NCBI RefSeq assembly: GCF_904067045.1
Contig: NZ_CAJFDC010000013.1
Span: 248,001 to 312,000, forward strand
DNA from: Pseudomonas sp. FEN
GTDB lineage: Bacteria > Pseudomonadota > Gammaproteobacteria > Pseudomonadales > Pseudomonadaceae
Direction of reading: 5' to 3'
DNA: 64,000 nucleotides
Shown: piece after piece, positions 8,765-16,600 of the stretch
Numbering within the stretch: the stretch's first letter is position 1
How the letters are laid out: each line of letters starts with the position of its first letter
Translations under genes and position numbers: made by a program
The notes under the pieces: model-generated
What the model saw: the letters and a program-made list of their open reading frames with translations, nothing else
Databases searched by the model: none
Told to the model about the DNA's origin: nothing

Positions 8765-9249
8765 AACGTCTGTTCCCCGCGCCCTGGCTATCCCTGGCGC
8801 TCTGGCTGTTGTGGCTGGTACTGAACCTGTCGCTGAGCCCCGGCAACCTGCTGCTGGGGGCGGCCCTGGGCGTCTTCGCCCCGCTGATGATGGCGCCATT
8901 GCGCCCACGGCCGATCCGTATCCGCCGTCCCGGGGTGATCCTGCGCCTGCTCCTGCGGGTCGGCGCTGACATGCTGCTATCGAACCTCGCCGTCGCCTGG
9001 AACGTGCTCAACGCCGGCCGCCGCGCGCCACGCTCGGCCTTCGTCAAGGTGCCCCTCGAGTTGCGCGACGCCAACGGCCTGGCCGCGCTGGCGATGATTT
9101 GCACGGTGATTCCCGGCACCGTCTGGTCGGAACTGGCCCTGGACCGTAGCGTCCTGCTGTTGCATGTGTTCGACCTGGACCAGGAGGCGGCGTTTATCCA
9201 GCACTTCAAGGCGACCTATGAACGCCCCCTGATGGAGATCTTCGAATGA
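8761..9249 (+). CDS. mrpE: Mrp antiporter subunit E
   Basis: A 162-residue MnhE-family protein: N-terminal membrane segments (LSLALWLLWLVLNLSLSPGN; LLLGAALGVFAPLMMAPL) and a soluble C-terminal part with the conserved ICTVIPGTVWSELALDRSVL, the family signature. MrpE is an accessory subunit needed for assembly or stability of the antiporter. ATGA overlaps on both sides couple it to mrpD and mrpF. Confidence 0.93.
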   Translation: MKRLFPAPWLSLALWLLWLVLNLSLSPGNLLLGAALGVFAPLMMAPLRPRPIRIRRPGVILRLLLRVGADMLLSNLAVAWNVLNAGRRAPRSAFVKVPLELRDANGLAALAMICTVIPGTVWSELALDRSVLLLHVFDLDQEAAFIQHFKATYERPLMEIFE

Positions 9250-9524
9250 GCGGACTGCTCGCCAATGCGATCCTGCTGAGCCTGTTTATTTTCAGCGTGG
9301 CGCTGGTCCTGACCGTGGTCCGGCTGTTCAAGGGCCCGTCAGCGCAAGACCGGGTCCTGGCCCTGGACTACCTCTACCTGATTGCCATGCTGATGATGCT
9401 GGTGCTGGGTATCCGCTACGCCAGCGACACCTATTTCGAAGCGGCGCTGCTGATTGCCCTGTTCGGCTTTGTCGGCTCGTTTGCCCTGGCCAAATTCCTT
9501 CTGCGCGGCGAGGTGATCGAATGA
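9246..9524 (+). CDS. mrpF: Mrp antiporter subunit F
   Basis: A 92-residue protein with three membrane helices and the conserved VRLFKGPSAQDRVLALDYLY segment typical of MnhF/PhaF. Its start overlaps the mrpE stop and its stop overlaps the mrpG start. Confidence 0.93.
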   Translation: MSGLLANAILLSLFIFSVALVLTVVRLFKGPSAQDRVLALDYLYLIAMLMMLVLGIRYASDTYFEAALLIALFGFVGSFALAKFLLRGEVIE

Positions 9525-9880
9525 ACGCGTTATCGCCGTGGATCGAAATTCCGGTGGCCTTGTTGCTGCTGGCCGCCAGCCTGTTGGCCCTGTGCGGCGC
9601 CATCGGCCTGTTGCGCATGAAGGACTTCTTCCAACGCATGCACCCGCCGGCACTGGCCTCGACCCTCGGTGCCTGGTGCGTGGCGCTGGCCTCGATCCTG
9701 TATTTTTCGGCGCTCAAGTCGGAGCCGGTGATCCATGCCTGGCTGATCCCGATCCTGCTGTCGATCACCGTGCCGGTGACCACCCTGCTGCTGGCCCGCA
9801 CCGGGTTGTTTCGCAAGCGTATGGCTGGGGATGATGTGCCTGCGGAGGTGAGCAGCGGGAGTACCGAGGGCAAGGGCTGA
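9521..9880 (+). CDS. mrpG: Mrp antiporter subunit G
   Basis: A 119-residue protein with three membrane helices; GAIGLLRMKDFFQRMHPPA followed by STLGAWCV is the MnhG/PhaG signature. It is the last gene of the operon. The C-terminus after about residue 100 is hydrophilic. The operon order A(B)-C-D-E-F-G is complete and all junctions overlap by 1 or 4 bases. Confidence 0.93.
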   Translation: MNALSPWIEIPVALLLLAASLLALCGAIGLLRMKDFFQRMHPPALASTLGAWCVALASILYFSALKSEPVIHAWLIPILLSITVPVTTLLLARTGLFRKRMAGDDVPAEVSSGSTEGKG

Positions 9881-9910
9881 GCTATTTGCAAGTTTTCTAG
9901 CGTTCTCACG

Positions 9911-9957
9911 GGCCTCTTCGCTACGGTGCGGCGTCCCGACAAGACAGGCTCCTGCAG
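9911..9957. repeat. Extragenic repeat abutting a truncated immunity gene
   Basis: In reverse orientation this matches the repeat at 36521-36563: both contain an AGCCTG.CTTGTCGG core followed by a CCGCACC and AGCGAAG end. Here it begins exactly where the similarity of the truncated immunity copy (9921-10016) stops, so insertion of, or deletion up to, the repeat probably removed the rest of that gene. Confidence 0.6.
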
Positions 9958-10016
9958 GACTTTATAAATTCATCATCATTGCCTTCAGGCAAAAAGCCGG
10001 TAATACAAACATTCAT
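9921..10016 (-). pseudogene. Truncated second copy of the probable immunity gene
   Basis: From an ATG at 10014-10016 this frame reads MNVCITGFLPEGNDDEFIK, then runs into repeat sequence and stops at 9921-9923 after 31 codons. The first 19 residues parallel those of the intact gene just upstream (MYLCLTGFLPNNDEDDSLK): 9 are identical, including the block TGFLP, and several others are conservative. A purine-rich segment lies before the ATG. The rest of the protein (about 60 residues in the intact copy) is missing, replaced by the extragenic repeat. Tandem immunity copies are common downstream of polymorphic toxin tips. Confidence 0.7.
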
Positions 10017-10044
10017 CGTTAAATCCGTCCTATCTGGCGTGAGC

Positions 10045-10284
10045 TCAAGCCTCCACACCGATGAGCATTTCCAAATCAGTTGGAAGCTCCTTTCCAATCA
10101 GCGCTGATATTTCTCTCACTTGGCTATCACTCAAATCCCACAGCCCCTCAGCCATCGCATTGAGGTTTTTATAGCCAAGCAAGCTCACGATTTTCTCGTT
10201 ATGCGAAGGATCCAAACAAAGCTCAAACTTGAGCGAGTCATCTTCGTCATTGTTTGGCAAAAAACCTGTGAGACACAAATACAT
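10045..10284 (-). CDS. Small acidic protein, probable immunity partner of the E3-type toxin remnant
   Basis: A 79-residue protein (MYLCLTGFLPNNDEDDSLKF ... LPTDLEMLIGVEA), acidic, with no signal peptide or membrane helix. Its ATG is 8 bases after the stop of the colicin E3-like domain on the same strand, with an AGAGG ribosome site, the order expected for toxin then immunity. It does not resemble the classical E3 immunity protein by eye, so the partner assignment rests on position, size, acidity and the presence of a truncated paralogue directly behind it. The segment is AT-richer than its neighbours, consistent with horizontal transfer. It could instead be an orphan immunity gene protecting against toxins of other strains. 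Confidence 0.7.
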   Translation of the reverse strand: MYLCLTGFLPNNDEDDSLKFELCLDPSHNEKIVSLLGYKNLNAMAEGLWDLSDSQVREISALIGKELPTDLEMLIGVEA

Positions 10285-10292
10285 AAAAACCT

Positions 10293-10517
10293 CTACTTCT
10301 CTACTTTTCGACTGGGACTCGCTAGTTTGGTTTGTTCGCCAGTAATAGGATCAAACTCCCCTAAATGCTTACCTTGCTTGTCATACATTTCGACGGCGCC
10401 ATGCTGGCTGTCCCACTCATAGATCCGACCTTTCCGGTCCTTCCAGCGGGCACGTTTAGCTCCACCACCCTGGACCCGACTTTTCGAATTAACTTTAGTT
10501 GACCGAGCTGGCGAGGA
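10293..10517 (-). pseudogene. Colicin E3-type ribosomal RNase C-terminal domain, orphan fragment without start
   Basis: Between a stop at 10518-10520 and a stop at 10293-10295 the frame encodes 74 residues ending in a domain strongly like the cytotoxic domain of colicin E3: a GGG hinge, then KRARWKDRKGRIYEWDSQHG, GAVEMYDKQGKHLGEFDP, and ITGEQTKLASPSRKVEK. The catalytic D, H and E of colicin E3 (spacing D-x2-H-x3-E) are all kept in EWDSQHGAVE. Colicin E3 cuts 16S rRNA at the decoding site. There is no ATG, GTG or ribosome site in front of the domain and no delivery region, so this is the detached tip of a larger polymorphic toxin. It shares its frame with the preceding lysR gene but is separated by two stops. 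Confidence 0.8.
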
Positions 10518-10523
10518 TCAGGC

Positions 10524-11426
10524 TCAACGCGCGCTGAAAAACGCCCGGCCATCGCGCTTGAGCAGGTCGAGCATGGTCTGGGCCGCCGGGGACAAATAGC
10601 CGCCGGCCCGCACGGAGACCACCAGGGTGCGCTTCATGGTGGTTTCCTTGAGCCGCACCTCGCGCAGGTGCGTCGCGCCCTTGACGTCCTCCAGGGTTTC
10701 GCGCGCCAGGAAGCTCAACAAGCGGGTCTGGCCGATCAAACGCGGCAACAGGGAAATCGTGTTGGTCTCGATCTGCACCGAGGGCGCCGGCAAGTCATGG
10801 GCCAGGAACACATTGTCGATCCAGCGCCGCGACGACACCCCGGCCGCCGGCAGCACCCAGCGATAACGTCCCAGTTCGCTCAGGCGAATCGGCGCATCGA
10901 AAATCGGGTGATTGCGGCTGGCGACCACCACCGCTTCGTCATCGAACAACGGATGCGACAACAACTGCGGGTCATCGTCGAACAATGGGCAGATCACCAT
11001 GTCCAGCCGCCCGGAACGCAGCGACTCGCGCAACATATCGTCCTGGCCGATCGCCAGGTTCAGGGTGATCTCCGGGGCTCGCTCCAGCAAGGCCGAGGTC
11101 AGTTGCGGCAGCAGGTACTCGGCCATGCTCGCCGCGCAGCCCAGGCGGATATTGCCGAGTACGCCGCTGGCGAAGTCGCGGACTTCACGGTGGGTCTCGG
11201 CAATGCTCTGCTGCAACTGCCGACCGCGCAGTTGCAACAACTCACCGACCGGCGTCAGCTTGATCCGCCGGCCCTCGCGCTCGAACAGCTTGGTCCCGAA
11301 CGACGCCTCCAGACGCTGGATGCTCTTGGTCAGCGCCGGCTGGCTGCGATTGAGTTTCTGCGCCGCGCGGCCCAGATGACCGAGTTCGGCGATGGTTTCG
11401 AAATAGGTGAGATCGCGCAGGTCCAT
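10524..11426 (-). CDS. LysR-family transcriptional regulator
   Basis: A 300-residue regulator: winged helix-turn-helix at residues about 1-60 (LGRAAQKLNRSQPALTKSIQ), then a LysR substrate-binding domain (about 90-295; GNIRLGCAASMAEYLLPQLT). ATG 11424-11426 is chosen because the family starts M-D-L-R-D-L; a TTG three codons earlier is possible. It is divergent from the AbrB-like membrane protein with about 125 bases between, the usual arrangement of a LysR regulator and its target. The ligand is not visible. The 3' end lies against the toxin remnant but the protein looks complete. Confidence 0.9.
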   Translation of the reverse strand: MDLRDLTYFETIAELGHLGRAAQKLNRSQPALTKSIQRLEASFGTKLFEREGRRIKLTPVGELLQLRGRQLQQSIAETHREVRDFASGVLGNIRLGCAASMAEYLLPQLTSALLERAPEITLNLAIGQDDMLRESLRSGRLDMVICPLFDDDPQLLSHPLFDDEAVVVASRNHPIFDAPIRLSELGRYRWVLPAAGVSSRRWIDNVFLAHDLPAPSVQIETNTISLLPRLIGQTRLLSFLARETLEDVKGATHLREVRLKETTMKRTLVVSVRAGGYLSPAAQTMLDLLKRDGRAFFSAR

Positions 11427-11557
11427 ATTGATCAACCAAAGTTATCGTTTCATCACAATTAGAAACTGGACTTGATCAATTGCGCTATCAATAATTTGCC
11501 CAACGCGCCACTTTCAACGCCCTGCAACAGGAGCGTCCAGCGCTTTGGAGAGTGTTC

Positions 11558-12640
11558 TTGTCCGCATCATCATGGTTTTCCCTGTCCACCTGGTCGCGTT
11601 TGCGGCAATGGCTGGCCCTGCTCTTGCTGGCCGGTGGCAGTGGACAGTTGCTCAAGTACCTCGAGCTGCCCGCCGGGCAATTTATCGGCCCGATGCTGGT
11701 GGCGATCGCTTTCGGGGTCAGCGGTGCGCATATCCGCCTGCACAAGGAAGCCTTCCGCCTGAGCCAGGGCTGCATCGGTCTGCTGGCCGCGCACTCGATG
11801 ACCCTGGCGGTGCTGAGCGCGATGAGTGAGTCCTGGCACCTGATGCTGCTCGCCACGCTCCTGACCATCGGCCTGAGCTCCCTGGTGGGCCTGGCGATGG
11901 TGCGTTTCGGCGGTATCCATCCAAGCACGGCGGCCTGGGGCACCTCACCGGGCGCGGCGTCGGCCATGGTTTCGATGGCCGACGATTTCGGGGCCGACGC
12001 CCGGGTGGTGGCGACCATGCAATATGTACGGGTGGTGTGTGTGGTGATGATCGGCGCGCTGGTCAGCCATCTGCTCGAAGCCCCGGCCAACGGCAGCGAT
12101 CTGCACGCCACTGACCTGGCACAGCACGGCTCCAGCCTGCTCAACCTGGGGCTGACCCTGGCCACCGTCGTGCTCGGCGTGGTACTGGGCATGCGGATAC
12201 CGGCGGGGGCCTTGCTGGTGCCATTGCTGCTCGGTGGCGGTCTGCAGCTCTCCGGCTTGCTGCATATCACCCTGCCCGCCTGGCTGCTGGCGATCGCCTA
12301 CGGCGCCATCGGCTGCTACGTCGGCCTGCGCTTCGACCGCCCGACCGTGTTGTACGTCTGGAAGCGCCTGCCGGCGATGATCCTCGGCGCCATCAGTCTG
12401 ATCGCCTTGTGCGCCGCCTCGGCCTGGGTCCTGGCGCGACTGCTCGGCCAGGACTTCCTCTCGGTCTACCTGGCCACCAGCCCCGGCGGGCTCGACACCA
12501 TGGCGATCATCGCGGTCGATACCCACTCCGATGTCGGCCTGGTCCTGGCGATGCAGACCTTGCGCCTGCTGGCGGTGATCTTCAGCGGCGCGTTCTTTGC
12601 GCGCCTGGTGATTCGCTTCGCCGTGCACATCAAACCCTAG
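11558..12640 (+). CDS. AbrB-family membrane protein
   Basis: A 360-residue polytopic membrane protein of the AbrB duplication family (in databases often labelled ammonia monooxygenase-like, with little functional proof). Two similar halves contain LPAGQFIGPMLVAIAFGVSG, WGTSPGAASAMVSMADDFGA and, in the second half, ATSPGGLDTMAIIAVDTHSD. A start at TTG 11558 is spaced 7 bases from a GGAG ribosome site at 11547-11550; GTG 11552, two codons earlier, is too close to that site. The transported substrate is unknown. It is divergent from a LysR gene that probably controls it. Confidence 0.8.
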   Translation: MSASSWFSLSTWSRLRQWLALLLLAGGSGQLLKYLELPAGQFIGPMLVAIAFGVSGAHIRLHKEAFRLSQGCIGLLAAHSMTLAVLSAMSESWHLMLLATLLTIGLSSLVGLAMVRFGGIHPSTAAWGTSPGAASAMVSMADDFGADARVVATMQYVRVVCVVMIGALVSHLLEAPANGSDLHATDLAQHGSSLLNLGLTLATVVLGVVLGMRIPAGALLVPLLLGGGLQLSGLLHITLPAWLLAIAYGAIGCYVGLRFDRPTVLYVWKRLPAMILGAISLIALCAASAWVLARLLGQDFLSVYLATSPGGLDTMAIIAVDTHSDVGLVLAMQTLRLLAVIFSGAFFARLVIRFAVHIKP

Positions 12641-12799
12641 TCTCGACAAGACTCACCGATGACGCCACATTCGTGGCACAATCTGCAGCGTTAACTTAGT
12701 CAAAATACGAACGACATTGATTAAGATTTGTTTGCGAGCCGTGCTGGTTTTGACGTTTTTTTCTCATTTCACCCTCTAAATTGCCGCCCGGACAAGTAT

Positions 12800-12818
12800 G
12801 CGAATGATTCCCATTGTT
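12800..12818 (-). promoter_or_regulatory. Candidate Fur box upstream of the ferric ABC importer
   Basis: On the minus strand the site reads AACAATGGGAATCATTCGC, agreeing with the 19-base pseudomonad Fur consensus GATAATGAGAATCATTATC at 14 positions, including the whole GAATCATT core. It lies about 80 bases before the substrate-binding-protein start. Assignment by eye; supports iron-repressed expression. Confidence 0.55.
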
Positions 12819-12896
12819 TAACTTGACCGGCGGCGCTGACGTACAGACAGCATCCGCCACCTCGACGACTAAAAGACCGCAGGAGCTTCCCCCACA

Positions 12897-13913
12897 ATGA
12901 TTCCCCGTCTGCCTTCGTTTCTGAAAACCACCCTGCTGGCCACCGCCCTGTTCAGCGCCGGCCACGCCTACGCCACCCCGAGCGCCGACGGCATCGTGGT
13001 CTATAACGCCCAGCACGAAAGCCTGACCAAGGCCTGGGTCGATGGCTTCACCAAGGAAACCGGGATCAAGGTGACCCTGCGCAACGGCGATGACACCGAG
13101 ATGGGCAACCAGATTGTCCAGGAAGGCGACAAGTCGCCGGCGGACGTGTTCCTGACCGAAAACTCCCCGGCGATGGTGCTGGTGGACAATGCCAAGCTGT
13201 TCGCCCCGGTCGCGCCGACCACCCTGGAACAGATCGACTCGGCCTACCGTCCGGCCCACGGCAACTGGGTCGGCATTGCCGCCCGTTCCACCGTGTTCGT
13301 CTACAACAAGAGCAAGTTGAACGAAGCCCAGTTGCCCAAGTCCCTGCTCGACCTCGCCGCCCCCGCGTGGAAAGGCCGCTGGGCCGCGTCGCCGGCCGGT
13401 GCCGACTTCCAGGCGATTGTCGCCGCCGTACTGGAACTCAAGGGCGAAGCCGCGACCCTGGACTGGCTCAAGGCCATGAAAACCAATGCCTCGATCTATC
13501 GCGGCAACAGCGCGGTGCTCAAGGCGGTCAATGCCGGCCAGGTCGAGAGCGGCGTGATCTACCACTACTACAGCTTCGGCGATCAGGCCAAGACCGGCGA
13601 AAACAGCAAGAACACTTCCCTGCACTACTTCAAGCACCAGGACCCGGGCGCCTTTGTCAGCACCTCCGGCGGTGGCGTGCTCAAGTCCAGCAAACACCAG
13701 GAAGAAGCCCAGGCCTTCCTCAAGTGGGTCACCGGCAAAGATGGCCAGGCCGTGCTGAAGAACGGCAACTCGTTCGAATACGCGGTTGGCGTGGGCGCCG
13801 AATCGAATGCCAAACTGGTGCCGCTCAAGGATCTCGATGCGCCCAAGGTCGATGCCTCGAAACTCGACAGCAAGAAAGCGGTGGAGTTGATGACCCAAGC
13901 CGGAATCCTGTAA
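12897..13913 (+). CDS. Ferric iron ABC transporter, periplasmic binding protein
   Basis: A 338-residue periplasmic protein with a signal peptide (residues 1-26, hydrophobic TTLLATALFSAG, cleavage after AYA). The mature part is a FbpA/FutA-type type II binding protein: DGIVVYNAQHESLTKAWVDG, GDKSPADVFLTENSPAM, and the tyrosine cluster GVIYHYYSFGDQ expected to hold Fe3+. It delivers iron to the permease encoded by the next gene. The gene start is ATG 12897; the ATG is preceded by an A/G-poor spacer but an AGGAGC ribosome site lies at about 12880-12885. The upstream gap (12641-12896) holds a candidate Fur box. Confidence 0.92.
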   Translation: MIPRLPSFLKTTLLATALFSAGHAYATPSADGIVVYNAQHESLTKAWVDGFTKETGIKVTLRNGDDTEMGNQIVQEGDKSPADVFLTENSPAMVLVDNAKLFAPVAPTTLEQIDSAYRPAHGNWVGIAARSTVFVYNKSKLNEAQLPKSLLDLAAPAWKGRWAASPAGADFQAIVAAVLELKGEAATLDWLKAMKTNASIYRGNSAVLKAVNAGQVESGVIYHYYSFGDQAKTGENSKNTSLHYFKHQDPGAFVSTSGGGVLKSSKHQEEAQAFLKWVTGKDGQAVLKNGNSFEYAVGVGAESNAKLVPLKDLDAPKVDASKLDSKKAVELMTQAGIL

Positions 13914-15527
13914 TTGATCCCCGAGTCCATTTCCCACCTGGACCCCGCCGCAGTCGCTCACGCGCCTGCGGCGCTTTCGCGTAAGCGATCCAGAAACTTC
14001 TTCGGCCGCCAGGGCAATAGCTGGATCATCGGGCTGTCGCTGCTGGTGTCGCTGCTGGCGCTGCTACCGATCGCCTTCGTGATCCTGTCTGCCTGGCAAA
14101 CCGGCTGGGGCACGCTCGAAGCCCTGATCTGGCGCCCACGGGTGGCCGAGTTGCTGGCCAACACCCTGTTGCTGATGGTCATCACCATTCCCCTGTGCGT
14201 GGCGCTGGGACTGGCGCTGGCCTGGCTGACCGAACGCACCGACCTGCCCGGCCGACGCGCCTGGTCATTGCTGGCCACCGCGCCGCTGGCCGTGCCGGCG
14301 TTCGTCCACAGCTACGCCTGGGTCAGCCTGGTGCCACCGATCCACGGGCTGTTCGCCGGGGTACTGGTGTCGGTGATCGCCTATTTCCCGTTTCTCTACC
14401 TGCCGATTGCCGCGACTCTGCGGCGGCTGGACCCGGCCATCGAGGATGTCGGCGAGTCCCTGGGCCTCAAACCCTGGGCGGTGTTTTTCCGCATTGTCCT
14501 GCCGCAACTGCGCCTGGCGATCTGCGGCGGCGCCCTGCTGGTGGGCCTGCACCTGCTGGCCGAATACGGCCTCTACGCGATGATCCGCTTCGATACCTTC
14601 ACCACCGCGATCTTCGACCAGTTCAAGTCGACCTTCAGCGGCCCGGCGGCGCATACCCTGGCCGGGATCCTGGCGCTGTGCTGCCTGGGCCTGTTGACCG
14701 TCGAGTCGGCCGCCCGTGGCAAGGCCCGCTATGCCCGGGTCGGTTCCGGCAGCGCGCGGCAGCAACGCACGGTACGCCTCAGCCGCGGCACCAAAGTGCT
14801 GGCGCTGAGCATTCCACTCATCAGCAGCGTGCTCGCCCTCGGCGTGCCGTTGATCACCCTGGGCAGTTGGCTGATTGCCGGTGGCCGCGAGGTCTGGCAA
14901 CTGGACGCTTTGTTCCCGGCCCTGGAACAGACCCTGCTGCTGGGTGTCGCCGGGGCCCTGCTGACTACCTGCGCGGCGGTGCCCGTGGCCTGGTTGTCGA
15001 TCCGCTCGCCCGGGCGTCTGCATCGCCTGCTGGAAAGCTGCAACTACATCACCAGTTCCCTGCCCGGCATTGTCGTCGCACTGGCCCTGGTCACGGTCAC
15101 CATCAACTTCGCCCGACCGATCTACCAGACCTCGATTACCGTGCTACTGGCGTACCTGTTGATGTTCATGCCCCGCGCGCTGGTCAGCTTGCGAGCCGGC
15201 ATCGCCCAGGCGCCGGTGGAACTGGAAAACATCGCCCGCAGCCTCGGCCGCTCGCCGGGCCGGGCACTCTGGTCGATCACCCTGCGCCTTGCCGCGCCGG
15301 GAGCCGCCGCCGGCGCCGCGCTGGTGTTCCTGGCCATCACCAACGAACTGACCGCCACCCTGCTGCTCGCGCCCAATGGCACACGTACCCTGGCCACCGG
15401 TTTCTGGGCAATGACCAGTGAAATCGACTACGCCGGTGCCGCGCCCTACGCGCTGCTCATGATCCTGCTGTCACTGCCGCTGACCGGGCTTCTCTATCAT
15501 CAATCCAAACGCACGGCTGGCCGATGA
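13914..15527 (+). CDS. Ferric iron ABC transporter permease
   Basis: A 537-residue permease with two homologous halves of about six helices, as in FbpB. EAA-type loops are visible in the first ([20 protein letters not shown]) and second half ([20 protein letters not shown]), the contact sites for the ATPase. The frame opens with TTG 13914 directly after the binding-protein TAA, with no obvious ribosome site of its own, so coupling is likely and a start slightly downstream is possible. The stop overlaps the ATPase ATG by 4 bases. Confidence 0.9.
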   Translation: MIPESISHLDPAAVAHAPAALSRKRSRNFFGRQGNSWIIGLSLLVSLLALLPIAFVILSAWQTGWGTLEALIWRPRVAELLANTLLLMVITIPLCVALGLALAWLTERTDLPGRRAWSLLATAPLAVPAFVHSYAWVSLVPPIHGLFAGVLVSVIAYFPFLYLPIAATLRRLDPAIEDVGESLGLKPWAVFFRIVLPQLRLAICGGALLVGLHLLAEYGLYAMIRFDTFTTAIFDQFKSTFSGPAAHTLAGILALCCLGLLTVESAARGKARYARVGSGSARQQRTVRLSRGTKVLALSIPLISSVLALGVPLITLGSWLIAGGREVWQLDALFPALEQTLLLGVAGALLTTCAAVPVAWLSIRSPGRLHRLLESCNYITSSLPGIVVALALVTVTINFARPIYQTSITVLLAYLLMFMPRALVSLRAGIAQAPVELENIARSLGRSPGRALWSITLRLAAPGAAAGAALVFLAITNELTATLLLAPNGTRTLATGFWAMTSEIDYAGAAPYALLMILLSLPLTGLLYHQSKRTAGR

Positions 15528-16600
15528 ACGCTCTTGAAATCAACGCGCTGTACAAGTCCTTCGGTTCGCAAGCGGCCCTGGAAGACATCAACCTGTCGAT
15601 TGCCACGGGCAGCCGCACGGCCATCGTCGGCCCTTCCGGCTCGGGCAAGACCACCCTGCTACGGATGATCGCCGGCTTCGAGTTTCCCGATGCCGGCCGT
15701 ATCACCCTCGACGGCCAGCCGCTGGTGGATGCCCAGACCCAGGTCCCGGCCCACCAGCGCCTGATCGGCTACGTGCCGCAGGACGGCGCGCTGTTCCCGC
15801 ATATGACAGTGGCCGATAACATCGCTTTCGGCATCGTCGACAAAGCCACCCGGCAACAGCGGGTCGCCGAGCTGATGGACAGCGTGGCCCTGGAACCACA
15901 AATGGCTAAACGCTGGCCCCATGAACTGTCCGGCGGCCAGCAGCAGCGAGTGGCGTTGGCCCGCGCCCTGGCACAACGTCCACGGCTGATGTTGCTGGAC
16001 GAACCGTTCTCGGCCCTCGACACCGGGCTGCGGGCATCGATGCGCAAGATGGTCGCGCGGCTGCTGTCCGAGGCCGGGGTAACCACCATCCTGGTCACCC
16101 ATGACCAGGCCGAAGCCCTGTCCTTCGCCGATCAGTTGGCCGTGATGCGCAAGGGCCGGTTGGTCCAGGCCGGCCCACCGATAGACTTGTACCTGCGCCC
16201 GGATGATGAAGACACCGCGCTGTTCCTCGGCGATGCGGTGATCCTGCCCGCCGTGATCGAGAACGGCTGGGCCCAATGCGAGCTGGGACAACTGGCGGTC
16301 AACGACGAAGGTCGGCACGGGCCGGCGCAGATCATGCTGCGCCCCGAGCAATTGCAACTCGTGCCCCGCGTACCGGGACAGCCGGAGAGCAACGGCAGCC
16401 CGGCGCGGGTGACTGAATGCGACTTTGGCGGCAACACCTGCACCTTGACCGTGGAGCTGACAGCCCAGGCCGCCGGCGGGCAGGCACGGCGTTCCTTGCT
16501 GGTACGCAGCACCGGCATGCACGCCCCCCGGATCGGCAGCGAGGTGCTGGTCTCGGCCCTCGGCAACGCCCATGTGCTGGGCCGACAGGTCGCCCGCTAG
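15524..16600 (+). CDS. Ferric iron ABC transporter ATP-binding protein
   Basis: A 358-residue ABC ATPase with Walker [10 protein letters not shown] (about residue 39), signature [15 protein letters not shown], Walker [13 protein letters not shown] and the H-loop VTHDQAEAL, followed by a C-terminal TOBE-like region starting [12 protein letters not shown]. With the two preceding genes it forms an FbpABC-type ferric iron importer. Start ATG 15524 overlaps the permease stop. Its TAG overlaps the convergent TAG of the HypX-like gene (shared CTAG at 16597-16600). Confidence 0.93.
   Translation: MNALEINALYKSFGSQAALEDINLSIATGSRTAIVGPSGSGKTTLLRMIAGFEFPDAGRITLDGQPLVDAQTQVPAHQRLIGYVPQDGALFPHMTVADNIAFGIVDKATRQQRVAELMDSVALEPQMAKRWPHELSGGQQQRVALARALAQRPRLMLLDEPFSALDTGLRASMRKMVARLLSEAGVTTILVTHDQAEALSFADQLAVMRKGRLVQAGPPIDLYLRPDDEDTALFLGDAVILPAVIENGWAQCELGQLAVNDEGRHGPAQIMLRPEQLQLVPRVPGQPESNGSPARVTECDFGGNTCTLTVELTAQAAGGQARRSLLVRSTGMHAPRIGSEVLVSALGNAHVLGRQVAR

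Noticed and set aside
10361..10552. 63-codon leftward frame beside the toxin remnant
   Set aside because: It is a different frame from the one that encodes the E3-like domain and has no recognisable content.
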